64,000 nt of DNA from Nesterenkonia sp. E16_10 (lineage in GTDB: Bacteria > Actinomycetota > Actinomycetes > Actinomycetales > Micrococcaceae), in contig NZ_JADPSA010000029.1 in the NCBI RefSeq assembly GCF_017347085.1, positions 1 to 64,000 of the forward strand. The letters run 5' to 3'. Positions 30,479 to 38,650 of the stretch are shown here, piece by piece. The notes below the pieces were generated by a model. It made no database searches. It had not been told where the DNA came from and saw only the letters and a program-made list of their open reading frames with translations. Made by a program: the position numbers and the translations under genes. Numbering within the stretch: position 1 is the first letter of the stretch; every line of letters starts with the position of its first letter.

Positions 30479-30501
30479 GAACTCGCCAGGCCGCACTCTC
30501 T

Positions 30502-30603
30502 TGATGTTCCACCGTCCAGCCGTTAGATTCTGCTCATCATCACCTGGTGCAGTCCGCAGAAAACCGTTCCTAGCGGGTGCACCACGGAAGTTGGGGGAGA
30601 ATC
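30502..30603 (+). promoter_or_regulatory. mihF promoter and leader
   Basis: TTGATG (30502-30507) and TAGATT (30525-30530) are separated by exactly 17 bases, one of the best sigma-70-type promoters in the window. Transcription would start near 30537, giving a leader of about 67 nt. The ribosome site before the GTG at 30604 is GGGGGAGAA. Confidence 0.65.
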
Positions 30604-30924
30604 GTGGCACTGCGAGAACTGACCAAGGAAGAGCGGGACACCGCCCGTCGCAAAGCACTGGCCGCCCGCGTGGAGCGGGCCCAGTTGAAGAAAGAGTTCG
30701 GCAACGGGGGCATCGGCTTCGATGAGGTGCTGCAGCGCGCGTCAAGCTCCGAGGCGGTGGCCCGGCTCAAGACGCTTGAACTGCTGGAGTCCCTTCCCGG
30801 GGTCGGCCGCGTCACCGCCACCAAGGCGCTGGAGGACCTGGGCATCTCGGTGAACCGGCGTCTCGGCGGTCTCGGGGTCAAGCAGCGACGAGCCTTGAAG
30901 GAGTATCTGGCAGAATTGGGTTGA
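30604..30924 (+). CDS. mihF: Integration host factor, actinobacterial type (mIHF)
   Basis: A small nucleoid protein specific to actinomycetes that bends and compacts DNA. The 106-residue product starts MALRELTKEERDTAR (GTG start) and contains the helix-two-turns-helix segment LLESLPGVGRVTATKALEDL and the C-terminal RRLGGLGVKQRRALKE. A frame extension to an ATG at 30577 lacks support. It precedes gmk and rpoZ, a conserved actinobacterial order. Confidence 0.95.
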   Translation: MALRELTKEERDTARRKALAARVERAQLKKEFGNGGIGFDEVLQRASSSEAVARLKTLELLESLPGVGRVTATKALEDLGISVNRRLGGLGVKQRRALKEYLAELG

Positions 30925-30950
30925 CCACCCCAGCCCTAGGAGCCAGTGCA

Positions 30951-31556
30951 TTGTCAGCAGTCCCCGGCAGTCCCGCCGTCACCGTGCTCGCCGGACCGAC
31001 CTCCGTCGGGAAGTCCACGCTGAGCCGATTCATCCGCACCCACTACCCCGAGGTGCACTTCTCGGTCTCGGCCACGACCCGACCCCCGCGCCCGACCGAG
31101 GAGGACGGTGTCGATTATCACTTCATCGACCCGGCTCGCTTCGACGCACTCGTCGAGGCCGGGGAGTTCCTGGAGTGGGCCACCGTGCACGGGAAGCACC
31201 GCTACGGCACGCTGCGCTCGACTGTGGACGCCGCCCTGGCGGCCGGGAAGCTGGTCCTGCTGGAGATCGATCTGCAGGGAGCCCGCCAGGTCAGGGCCAC
31301 GATGCCGGAGGCTCAGTTCGTGTTTTTGGCGCCTCCTTCATGGGAGGACCTGGTCTCCCGGCTGGTCGGTCGCGGCACCGAATCCGAGGAGGAACAGCGG
31401 CGCAGGCTGGAAACGGCTAAGATAGAACTCGCTGCAGAGCAGGAATTCGACGTCTCGATCATCAACGACGAGCTCGACCGTGCCGCAGCCGAACTTGTAG
31501 CCCGCATGGGCTTCACCCATGCATCACCCCAATCTGAAGGACGACTCCCCACGTGA
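30951..31556 (+). CDS. gmk: Guanylate kinase
   Basis: Phosphorylates GMP to GDP. Walker A is [10 protein letters not shown] around residue 15, and the GMP-binding [20 protein letters not shown] is intact. The start is uncertain: a TTG at 30951 has TAGGAG eight bases upstream and is preferred; another TTG at 30921 overlaps the mihF stop (TTGA) and would add ten residues. The stop overlaps the GTG of rpoZ by four bases. Confidence 0.93.
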   Translation: MSAVPGSPAVTVLAGPTSVGKSTLSRFIRTHYPEVHFSVSATTRPPRPTEEDGVDYHFIDPARFDALVEAGEFLEWATVHGKHRYGTLRSTVDAALAAGKLVLLEIDLQGARQVRATMPEAQFVFLAPPSWEDLVSRLVGRGTESEEEQRRRLETAKIELAAEQEFDVSIINDELDRAAAELVARMGFTHASPQSEGRLPT

Positions 31557-31816
31557 CTGAGCAGACCGAAGGCATCATCTACCCGTCGATCGACTCCCTC
31601 CTGGAGAAGAGCGCCTCGAAGTACTCGCTGGTGCTCTTCGCCTCCAAGCGCGCCCGCCAGATCAACGCGTACTACGCACAGCTGCACGAGGGCCTCTTCG
31701 AGTACGTCGGACCGCTGGTGGACACCAAGCTCAACGAGAAGTCGATGTCCATCGCCCTGCGCGAGATCAACGAGGACCTGCTGGTCAACCACCCCGCGGT
31801 CAACCCCGCCTCCTGA
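31553..31816 (+). CDS. rpoZ: RNA polymerase omega subunit
   Basis: The small subunit that helps fold beta-prime. At 87 residues it is the normal size, and it holds the omega core: [20 protein letters not shown] and [11 protein letters not shown]. It starts with GTG overlapping the gmk stop. Hairpins follow it before coaBC. Confidence 0.94.
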   Translation: MTEQTEGIIYPSIDSLLEKSASKYSLVLFASKRARQINAYYAQLHEGLFEYVGPLVDTKLNEKSMSIALREINEDLLVNHPAVNPAS

Positions 31817-31825
31817 TCAACAGCC

Positions 31826-31891
31826 GCTGCTGACCCGCTCCGCCGGGTGAGCAGCACGACCCCGCAGTCACCCTCACCTGGGCCTGCGGGG
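31826..31891 (+). terminator. Two hairpins after rpoZ
   Basis: The first is GCTGCT-ACCCG (31826-31837) pairing with CGGGT-AGCAGC (31844-31855), with one mismatch. The second is CCCCGCAG (31860-31867) / CTGCGGGG (31884-31891). The second ends one base before the TAATCT box of coaBC, so terminator and promoter abut. Confidence 0.7.
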
Positions 31892-31906
31892 TAATCTGGG
31901 CGGATG
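31892..31906 (+). promoter_or_regulatory. Leaderless promoter of coaBC
   Basis: TAATCT at 31892-31897, six bases, then ATG at 31904. There is no ribosome site. Confidence 0.62.
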
Positions 31907-33259
31907 CGCATCGTTCTTGGAGTCAGTGCCGGCATCGCCGCCTATAAGGCGGTCCACCTTCTGCGACTTATGCGAGAAGCCGGCCACCAGGTCGATGTCA
32001 TCCCCACTCCCGCCTCCGAGAAGTTCGTCGGACGCGCCACCTGGGAAGCGATCAGCGGCCGCCCCGTGACCACCTCGGTGTTCTCCGGAGTCGACGAGGT
32101 CCGTCACGTCCGGCTGGGGCAGGAGGCCGACCTGGTCGTCGTCGCCCCCGCCACCGCCGATCTGCTCGCCCGGGCGCGGGCCGGCATGGCCGATGACCTG
32201 CTGACCACCACGCTGCTGGCCTCCGAGGCTCCCACGCTGCTGGTCCCCGCGATGCACACCGAGATGTGGAACAGCGCCGCCACCGCGGACAACGTCGAGG
32301 TGCTGCGGTCCCGCGGCGTCGAGGTCATGGAACCCGCCGTCGGCCGGCTCACCGGCAAAGACACCGGGCCAGGGCGGCTGCCGGAGCCCGAGCAGATCTT
32401 CGCCAGGGTCACCGAGATCCTCAGCCTCCCCGGTGACTTCGGATACGCCTACGCCCCGCGCGCCGGAACCTTCCACGCGCCCGACCCGGAGGTCCAACCG
32501 CCGCTCTCGGGCCAGACCGTGGTGGTCACCGCCGGCGGCACCCGTGAACCCCTGGACCCGGTGCGCTACCTCGGCAACCGCTCCTCCGGCAAACAGGGCA
32601 TCGCGCTGGCCGAGACCGCCGCCGCCGCGGGCGCGGCGGTGCATCTGATCGCCGGGATCATGGATGTCCAGGCCCCGGAGCACATCGCGAACATCACCGT
32701 TGAACGCATCGAGACCGCCGCCCAGCTGCAGGCCGCGGTCCAGCGCGTCGCACCACAGGCGGACCTGCTGATCATGGCCGCCGCCGTCGCCGACTTCCGG
32801 CCCACCGCCTACGCCGCGCAGAAGATCAAGAAGACCGAGGACGGCGAGAACCCGGTGATCACCCTGGAACGCAACCCCGACATCCTCGCCGAGACGGTGG
32901 AGCACCGCCGCGCCGAAGGCACCGGGCCGCGCGTGATCGTCGGCTTCGCCGCAGAGACCGGCAGCGCCGAGGCCGACCCGCTGGAGCTGGCCCAGGCCAA
33001 GCTGCTGCGCAAGGGCTGTGACCTGCTGGTGCTCAATCAGGTGGGGGAGGCGCTGGTCTTCGGACGCGACGAGACCGAGATCCACATCCTCACCTCGCCC
33101 ACGCTCACCGCACCGACTGGCAGCTCACCCGGCCCCGCAGAACCGGGTCTCACAGAACCGACTGTCAGCGCCGGCGACGCCAGGGTGACCACGCTGCGCG
33201 GGTCCAAGCACGAGGCCGCCCAGGCGATCATCGCCGCGGCCGCCGCTTACGTCGTGTGA
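31904..33259 (+). CDS. coaBC: Bifunctional phosphopantothenoylcysteine decarboxylase / phosphopantothenate-cysteine ligase
   Basis: Two coenzyme A steps in one protein. The N-terminal flavodoxin-like CoaC domain has VLGVSAGIAAYKAV, the flavin-contacting PAMHTEMW and the flap GRLTGKDTGPGRL; the flap lacks the cysteine found in the E. coli enzyme (ACGD). The C-terminal CoaB domain has VVTAGGTREPLDPVRYL and the dimer-contact AAAVADFRP with the conserved KIKK. It has 451 residues. A Pro/Thr-rich loop sits before the last helix. It is monocistronic as far as can be seen. Confidence 0.95.
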   Translation: MRIVLGVSAGIAAYKAVHLLRLMREAGHQVDVIPTPASEKFVGRATWEAISGRPVTTSVFSGVDEVRHVRLGQEADLVVVAPATADLLARARAGMADDLLTTTLLASEAPTLLVPAMHTEMWNSAATADNVEVLRSRGVEVMEPAVGRLTGKDTGPGRLPEPEQIFARVTEILSLPGDFGYAYAPRAGTFHAPDPEVQPPLSGQTVVVTAGGTREPLDPVRYLGNRSSGKQGIALAETAAAAGAAVHLIAGIMDVQAPEHIANITVERIETAAQLQAAVQRVAPQADLLIMAAAVADFRPTAYAAQKIKKTEDGENPVITLERNPDILAETVEHRRAEGTGPRVIVGFAAETGSAEADPLELAQAKLLRKGCDLLVLNQVGEALVFGRDETEIHILTSPTLTAPTGSSPGPAEPGLTEPTVSAGDARVTTLRGSKHEAAQAIIAAAAAYVV

Positions 33260-33291
33260 AGCAGGCTCCTCAGGTCAGGATCGGCCTGCCG

Positions 33292-33306
33292 TAGGATGAC
33301 CCAGTG
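33292..33306 (+). promoter_or_regulatory. Leaderless promoter of metK
   Basis: TAGGAT at 33292-33297, six bases, then the GTG at 33304. Confidence 0.62.
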
Positions 33307-34521
33307 ACGAATTCCAACACCTCCGCGGCTGGGTCCTCGCTGCGCCTCTTCAGCTCAGAATCCGTGACCATCGGCCACCCGGACAAGATCTGTGACCAGA
33401 TCTCCGACGCCATCCTCGACGCGCTGCTCGCCGAGGACAAGAACTCCCGTGTGGCAGTGGAGACGCTGACCACCACCGGGCTGGTGCACGTGGCCGGCGA
33501 GGTGACCACCTCGGGCTACGTGGAGATCCCGCAGATCGTGCGCAACACGCTGCTGGACATCGGTTATGACTCCTCGGCCAACGGATTCGACGGCGCCCGC
33601 TGCGGCGTCTCGATCTCCATCGGTCAGCAGTCCCCAGAGATCTTCGCCGGAGTCTTCAACTCCATGGAGGCCCGCGGGGGAGCAGATGACCGCCGGGACG
33701 CCCAGGGCGCCGGTGACCAGGGCATCATGTTCGGCTACGCCACCAATGAGACCCCTTCCTATATGCCCAGCGCCATCTCGCTGGCCCACCAGCTCTCCGC
33801 GCAGCTGACCAAGGTCCGCCAGGACGGCCAGCTGGCCTACCTGCGCCCCGACGGCAAGACCCAGGTCACCATCGGCTACGACGGCGACCGTCCGGTCAGC
33901 CTCGACACCGTGGTGGTCTCCACCCAGCACACCGCCGAGATCTCCCAGGAGCAGCTCCAGAGCGAGATCAGCGCCCAGGTGATCGCACCGGTGCTGGAAC
34001 ACACCGACCTGGACCTGGCCACGCTCTCCGAGATCATCAACCCCTCGGGCCCCTTCGTGGTCGGCGGACCCGTGGGCGACGCCGGGCTGACCGGACGCAA
34101 GATCATCGTCGACACCTACGGCGGCTTCTCCCGGCACGGCGGCGGCGCCTTCTCCGGCAAGGACCCCTCCAAGGTGGACCGCTCCGCGGCCTACGCGATG
34201 CGCTGGGTGGCCAAGAACGTGGTCGCTGCGGGGCTCGCCGACCGCGCCGAGATCCAGATCGCCTACGCGATCGGTCGTGCGCACCCGGTGGGCATCTACG
34301 TGGAGACCTTCGGCACCGAGAAGGTGGATCCGGCCCGGATCTCGGCGGCCATCGACGCGATCTTCGACCTGCGCCCGCTGGGCATCATCGAGGACCTGGA
34401 CCTGCTGCGCCCGATCTACCGTGAGACCTCCAAGAACGGGCACTTCGGCCGCGACGGGGAGAACTTCCCCTGGGAGCGCCTGGACCGGGTGGATGCACTG
34501 AAGTCCTTCTTCAACGCCTGA
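33304..34521 (+). CDS. metK: S-adenosylmethionine synthase
   Basis: Makes S-adenosylmethionine from methionine and ATP. The signatures are intact: [20 protein letters not shown] at the N-terminus, [16 protein letters not shown] in the middle and [19 protein letters not shown] near the C-terminus. It has 405 residues, as usual. GTG start without leader. No SAM riboswitch is visible in the 44 bases between coaBC and metK. It converges on the VTT-domain gene; no strong terminator is seen between them. Confidence 0.97.
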   Translation: MTNSNTSAAGSSLRLFSSESVTIGHPDKICDQISDAILDALLAEDKNSRVAVETLTTTGLVHVAGEVTTSGYVEIPQIVRNTLLDIGYDSSANGFDGARCGVSISIGQQSPEIFAGVFNSMEARGGADDRRDAQGAGDQGIMFGYATNETPSYMPSAISLAHQLSAQLTKVRQDGQLAYLRPDGKTQVTIGYDGDRPVSLDTVVVSTQHTAEISQEQLQSEISAQVIAPVLEHTDLDLATLSEIINPSGPFVVGGPVGDAGLTGRKIIVDTYGGFSRHGGGAFSGKDPSKVDRSAAYAMRWVAKNVVAAGLADRAEIQIAYAIGRAHPVGIYVETFGTEKVDPARISAAIDAIFDLRPLGIIEDLDLLRPIYRETSKNGHFGRDGENFPWERLDRVDALKSFFNA

Positions 34522-34566
34522 CCCGGACCGGTCGGGGCGGGCCCCCAGCGGGTGGCGCCATTGCGT

Positions 34567-35259
34567 TCAGGCGGCGGGTCCTGCTCCGGGGAGGCGGTGA
34601 CTCGAGGTCCCGCGCCAGCTCCGGTAGGCCCAGATGGTCATCGCCACCACCACCGACCAGGCCACACCGATCACCACGCCGTTGACGATGGTCTGATCCG
34701 CGATGAAGGCACCCAGCGCCACCAGAGCGACCTGTCCAGGCACCGTGGCGACCGCACTTGCCACGACGAAGTCACGCTGGGTCACACCGAAGGCGCCGCT
34801 GCCGTAGTTCACCGGCCAATAGGGGACACCCGGGGTCAGCCGCAGGGCGCAGACGGCCTCGAAGCCAGCACCCTCCAGATGCGCCTCGACCTTCTCCGCA
34901 TGGGACCCCAGCAGCTTACGCACCGCCTGGGTGCCCAGGAAGCGCGCCAGGTGGTATGCCGCGAAACAGCCGATGAGCACCCCGATCACCGAGAGCAGAC
35001 TGCCCAGCATGGTGCCGAAGATCAGCCCGCCGCTGACTGCCATGATGGTGACCGGGATCGGGGTCATGGCGACCGCCGCGTAGACGGCGATGAACACGAT
35101 CCACGCGGCCCAGCCGAAGTCCTCGATACGCTGCTGCAGCTCGTCCAGAGGCGGCAGCCGCAGATTGAAGGCGGCATAGATCATGCCGGCGAGCACTGCC
35201 ACCAGCAGCGCGTTGCGGATGAAGGAGCCCCAGGCGGGACCGAGGGCTTTTTCGCTCAT
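34567..35259 (-). CDS. TVP38/TMEM64-family (VTT domain) membrane protein
   Basis: A 230-residue polytopic membrane protein. The first helix is near residues 15-33; the VTT/SNARE-associated core follows with MTPIPVTIMAVSGGLIFG and the signature RLTPGVPYWPVNYGSGAFGV, then two C-terminal helices. Related DedA/VTT proteins are implicated in lipid scrambling or transport, but the substrate here is unknown. The ATG at 35259 follows a -10 box by seven bases. It is transcribed divergently from priA. Confidence 0.85.
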   Translation of the reverse strand: MSEKALGPAWGSFIRNALLVAVLAGMIYAAFNLRLPPLDELQQRIEDFGWAAWIVFIAVYAAVAMTPIPVTIMAVSGGLIFGTMLGSLLSVIGVLIGCFAAYHLARFLGTQAVRKLLGSHAEKVEAHLEGAGFEAVCALRLTPGVPYWPVNYGSGAFGVTQRDFVVASAVATVPGQVALVALGAFIADQTIVNGVVIGVAWSVVVAMTIWAYRSWRGTSSHRLPGAGPAA

Positions 35260-35306
35260 TGGCTCAACTCTACGCATCGGTGCGTGTCCCTGGTGGGAGA
35301 TACGAT
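35257..35306. promoter_or_regulatory. Divergent promoters of the VTT gene and priA
   Basis: On the minus strand TAGAGT (35272-35267) lies seven bases before the VTT ATG at 35259, a leaderless arrangement. On the plus strand TACGAT at 35301-35306 is a possible -10 box for priA, with a leader of about 33 nt and AGGGGG as ribosome site. Confidence 0.5.
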
Positions 35307-35345
35307 CGCAGGGCAGCGGTAATCAGGGCGAGGGGGTGGATCAGC

Positions 35346-37364
35346 GTGGCGCAGGAGCCGACATCGCAGGCGGGGCAACAGTCGAACCAGCCAGCCCTCT
35401 TGGACTCGCTCGCGCCCGCGCCTGCTCCGCAGCTGCCCGCCGGCGCCACCGATGAGCTTCCCGTGGCAGAGGTGCTGCTGGAGTCCGCCGTGCCCCACCT
35501 GGATCGCCCGTTCGACTACGTGGTGCCCGTCGATCTCGCCGAGAAGATCGTCCCCGGCTGCCGGGTGAAGCTGCGGTTCTCCGGTCGGGAGATGACCGGC
35601 TATGTGCTGCGCCGCAAACAGGAGCCCTCCACCGCCTCACGGCTCTCCCTGATCACCAAGCTCGTCACCGCCCTGCCGGTGCTCTCCGAGGACATCCTGG
35701 AGCTCGCCCAGCAGGTCGCCGAACGCGGGGCCGGGGTCACCGCTGATGTGCTGCGCGCCGCCATCCCGCCAAGGGCCGCCCGGGTGGAGAAGGACTACGC
35801 CGGCCTGCGCGCACCTGCGCCCGATCTCGACCCCGAGCACCCCCGTCCACGCAGCGCCGCGCTGGCGCTGAAGTCCTACGGCGAGCAGTCCTGGACGACC
35901 CAGGTGCTGGATCGGGTGCACGAGTGTCTGGCGGGGGAGGGCGACGCCGTCGTGGTGGTCCCGGACCAGCGCGACGTCGAAGCCCTGATGGAGGTGCTCA
36001 CCGGCACGCTGGGCAGCGGGGTCGCGGTCCAGCTGACCGCGGAGATGGGTCCCTCCGCGCGGTACCGGTCGTTCCTGGATCTGCGTTACGGACAGGCCCG
36101 AGTTGCTGTGGGCACCCGTTCCGCGGTCTTCGCCCCGGTGGCCCGGCTGCGGTTGCTCATGGTCTTCGAAGACGGCGAGCTGACCCACGCCGCGCCACGC
36201 GCGCCATATCACCATGTGCGTGAGGTGGCGCTGCTGAGGACGGTGCAGACCGGCGCTGAGCTGGTGATGCTCTCCACCTCGCGCAGCCTGGAGGTGCAGC
36301 GGCTGGTCGAGCGCGGCTGGCTCGCCGAGGCGGCGCCCGAGCGAGAGGAGCGCCGAACCGCGGCCCCGCGGATGATCGCCACCGCCGACTCCTACGAACA
36401 GGAGCGCGAGCCGGCCTTCCGCGCGGCCAGGCTGCCCGCAGCCGCATACAAGGCGGCGCGGGACGGGCTGGCGCAGGGGCCGGTGCTGATCCAGGTCGCA
36501 CGCAGCGGGTTCATCCCGGCGGTGCTCTGTGAGCGCTGCCGCAGCCGTCAGCAGTGCCCGCAGTGCCACGGACCACTGAGCCTGCCGGCTCATCACGGCC
36601 AGTCCCGGACGCTGAAGTGCCGATGGTGCGGGCTGCACCACCGGAACCACCGTTGTACCGAGTGCGGCTCCACCACCTTCCGTGCCGGCACGCGCGGGGC
36701 TGATCGCACCGCCCAGGAGCTCGGTCGCGCTTTCCCGAACACTCCGGTGATCTCCTCGACCTCGGATCACCCGATCGCCGAGGTCGGACAGGAGCCGGCC
36801 CTGGTGGTCAGCACCCCCGGAGTGGAGCCCGTCGCGCAGACCGGCTACGCCGCCGCGCTGCTGCTCGACGGGGACACCCAGCTCAGCCGTGAGGGCCTGG
36901 ACGTGCCTCGCCAGGTGCTCTCCCGGTGGTTCCGGGCGGCCTCGCTGGTCCGCCCGCACAAGACTCACGGCGGCACCGTGGTGATCACCGCCGAGGCCGA
37001 GGAGCTCACCGCAGCCCTCGTGCGCTGGGATCCGGTGGCCTATGCCCGCAGGGAGCTCTACAGCCGATTGGAGCTGGGACTGCCGCCGGCGCAGCGGATG
37101 CTCAGCCTCACCGGAGACCCGGCCGAGGTCGAGGCATTCCTCGCCCAGGTGCAGCTGCCCGAGGGCCGAGCGTGGATCGGGCCTGCGCCGCTGGATGATG
37201 GGCGGCACCGCTACCTGCTGTTCTTCGGCTACGCCGAGGCCGCCGCAGTGGTCACCGAGATCCGCCGGATCCGACGCACCCACAGCGCGGCACCCCCGGG
37301 AGCCGCACGCGGCAGCCGCGGTCTGCGGATCGCTATGGACGACATCGCGAGCCTGCAGTTCTGA
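35346..37364 (+). CDS. priA: Primosomal protein N' (PriA), helicase-motif-less actinobacterial form
   Basis: Related to the replication-restart helicase PriA. The N-terminal DNA-binding domain (LDRPFDYVVPVDL, GCRVKLRFSGREMTGYV) and the zinc-binding insert are kept; the latter has CERC, CPQC, CRWC and CTEC pairs around residues 397-445. The helicase core is degenerate: no Walker A GxxGxGKT is present where KSYGEQSWTTQVL aligns, and the DEEH box reads VFEDGEL. ATP-driven unwinding is therefore unlikely, a known feature of actinobacterial PriA. The GTG at 35346 gives 672 residues and has a nearby ribosome site; further upstream starts lack one. Confidence 0.9.
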   Translation: MAQEPTSQAGQQSNQPALLDSLAPAPAPQLPAGATDELPVAEVLLESAVPHLDRPFDYVVPVDLAEKIVPGCRVKLRFSGREMTGYVLRRKQEPSTASRLSLITKLVTALPVLSEDILELAQQVAERGAGVTADVLRAAIPPRAARVEKDYAGLRAPAPDLDPEHPRPRSAALALKSYGEQSWTTQVLDRVHECLAGEGDAVVVVPDQRDVEALMEVLTGTLGSGVAVQLTAEMGPSARYRSFLDLRYGQARVAVGTRSAVFAPVARLRLLMVFEDGELTHAAPRAPYHHVREVALLRTVQTGAELVMLSTSRSLEVQRLVERGWLAEAAPEREERRTAAPRMIATADSYEQEREPAFRAARLPAAAYKAARDGLAQGPVLIQVARSGFIPAVLCERCRSRQQCPQCHGPLSLPAHHGQSRTLKCRWCGLHHRNHRCTECGSTTFRAGTRGADRTAQELGRAFPNTPVISSTSDHPIAEVGQEPALVVSTPGVEPVAQTGYAAALLLDGDTQLSREGLDVPRQVLSRWFRAASLVRPHKTHGGTVVITAEAEELTAALVRWDPVAYARRELYSRLELGLPPAQRMLSLTGDPAEVEAFLAQVQLPEGRAWIGPAPLDDGRHRYLLFFGYAEAAAVVTEIRRIRRTHSAAPPGAARGSRGLRIAMDDIASLQF

Positions 37365-37410
37365 TCCCGCAGTTCTGGTCCCGCGGTTCTGAACCAACGG
37401 TTCTGGTCCC
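37355..37410 (+). repeat. Four tandem 14-bp repeats at the priA 3' end
   Basis: Units start at 37355, 37369, 37383 and 37397 and follow GC(A/G)GTTCTG(A/G)TCCC. Units 1, 2 and 4 are close copies and unit 3 differs at its end. The priA stop codon (37362-37364) is inside the first unit. Unit 3 can form a small GGTTC/GAACC hairpin. The repeats fill the gap between two convergent genes. Confidence 0.85.
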
Positions 37411-37436
37411 GCGGATCAGGGGCGCCGCGAGGGTGC

Positions 37437-38573
37437 TCAGTCCAAGCTGGAGATGAAACGGCGCAGCGCCCGGGCCGCCTGCGCCGGCTTCTCGTAGTGC
37501 AGCAGATGCCCGGTCTCGCACAGCACCTCGGTGTGCGCTCCTGGAATCATTCGGCGCAGACGCTGCTGCCCGGCCGGGGTGCTCAACTGATCCTTTGACC
37601 CCGGCGCCAGCAGAACCGGCAGCTCCAGCCGGTCGGCGAACTCGGTGACGGTGTGCCGGCTGGAGGCCCAATAGGCCTGCAACAGGGTCTTCGGGTCCGC
37701 GTAGCCGCTGAAATGCTGTCGGTGCTGATCCCGGATATAGGCCACCTGATTCGGATCGCGGGTGACGATCATCGAGGCGTTGGTGACCGCCTGCGCCAGC
37801 GGAGACCGCAGCAGCGCCTGCGCCACAGGCTCGGGCAGCCACTGGCTTGCTCGGTAGTACAGGTCCACAGCGGCCGCACCGGGGAGCAGGCTGCCGGTGA
37901 AGATGTCATTGCTGATCGGGGCGAACAGCGCCAGCCCCGCCCAGCGCCGAGGTTCCTCTGAGCGGTCTGCTGGGCTGGTCTGCGCGGCGTGGGCCGCTGG
38001 GTTGGTCTGCGCGGCGTGGGCCGCTGGGTTGGTCTGCGCGGCGTGGGCCGCTGGGTTGGTCTGCGCGGCGTGGGCCGCGACGATGATCGAGCCGAAGGAG
38101 TGACCCACCAGGACATCCGCTGCTCCCAGCTCGAGGGCCTCCGCCAGCGCCTCCACGAAGCCCGCATAGGCGTCCAGGGTGTGCTCGGCGGGGACCCGCT
38201 CGCCGGGGACGGCGTCGGCTGGGTCCGCAGCGGCGCGCTGCAGCGGCGGGGTCGCCCCGAAGCCGGGGAGATCCGGAACGAAGACCTCGAACTCCGGCAG
38301 TGCATCCACGATCAGCGCCATCCCGTGATGGTCCCCGCGGAAGCCGTGGATCAGCAGCAGCCGGCGCGGCGGAGCCTGCGAGGCGGCGGAGGCACCGGGG
38401 GTCGGCGCCTGGGCGGGGTAGTGCCAGACCGCAGCCGCCGTGCCCAGCCGGGCGTCGTCGTCGACGACGGTCTCGCGTCCCGGGCCGCTCACGGGCTTCG
38501 GGGCGGCGAAGTCCACCGGGACGTCTCGTCTGATTCCTGCCCGAACTGGGTGCTCGGTCCACGTCTGGCTCAC
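37437..38573 (-). CDS. Alpha/beta-hydrolase fold protein with internal repeat
   Basis: A 378-residue hydrolase of unknown substrate. The oxyanion segment HGFRGDHHG is near residue 76, the nucleophile elbow is GHSFGS with S159, an Asp is in LAPGSKDQLS and the catalytic His in CETGHLLHY. Right after the elbow, inside the helix that carries the nucleophile, HAAQTNPAA is repeated four times (residues 168-203). The N-terminus has a ~70-residue extension. The GTG start lies six bases after TAGGCT. It is divergent from leuS. Confidence 0.88.
   Translation of the reverse strand: MSQTWTEHPVRAGIRRDVPVDFAAPKPVSGPGRETVVDDDARLGTAAAVWHYPAQAPTPGASAASQAPPRRLLLIHGFRGDHHGMALIVDALPEFEVFVPDLPGFGATPPLQRAAADPADAVPGERVPAEHTLDAYAGFVEALAEALELGAADVLVGHSFGSIIVAAHAAQTNPAAHAAQTNPAAHAAQTNPAAHAAQTSPADRSEEPRRWAGLALFAPISNDIFTGSLLPGAAAVDLYYRASQWLPEPVAQALLRSPLAQAVTNASMIVTRDPNQVAYIRDQHRQHFSGYADPKTLLQAYWASSRHTVTEFADRLELPVLLAPGSKDQLSTPAGQQRLRRMIPGAHTEVLCETGHLLHYEKPAQAARALRRFISSLD
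37965..38072 (-). repeat. 27-bp in-frame tandem repeat in the hydrolase gene
   Basis: Four units, read on the minus strand from 38072, 38045, 38018 and 37991. The first three are essentially identical and encode HAAQTNPAA; the last reads HAAQTSPAD. The flat DNA identity points to recent slippage or recombination. Confidence 0.92.
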
Positions 38574-38605
38574 TGGCCCAGCCTACCGGGGAACTCAATT
38601 AGACT
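38571..38605. promoter_or_regulatory. Divergent promoters of the hydrolase gene and leuS
   Basis: Minus strand: TAGGCT (38585-38580), six bases, then the GTG at 38573. Plus strand: TAGACT at 38600-38605, giving leuS a leader of about 38 nt. The boxes are 14 bp apart. Confidence 0.55.
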
Positions 38606-38650
38606 GGCGGGGTCCAAGATACGACCCGACGACGACGAGGTGCCCCCCAG

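Noticed and set aside
30921-30950. TTG at 30921 as the gmk start
   Set aside because: It overlaps the mihF stop (TTGA), as many pairs here do, but the TTG at 30951 has a ribosome site at proper distance. It was kept only as an alternative.
33260-33303. SAM riboswitch before metK
   Set aside because: Only 44 bases separate coaBC and metK, and the promoter is leaderless, so there is no room for one.
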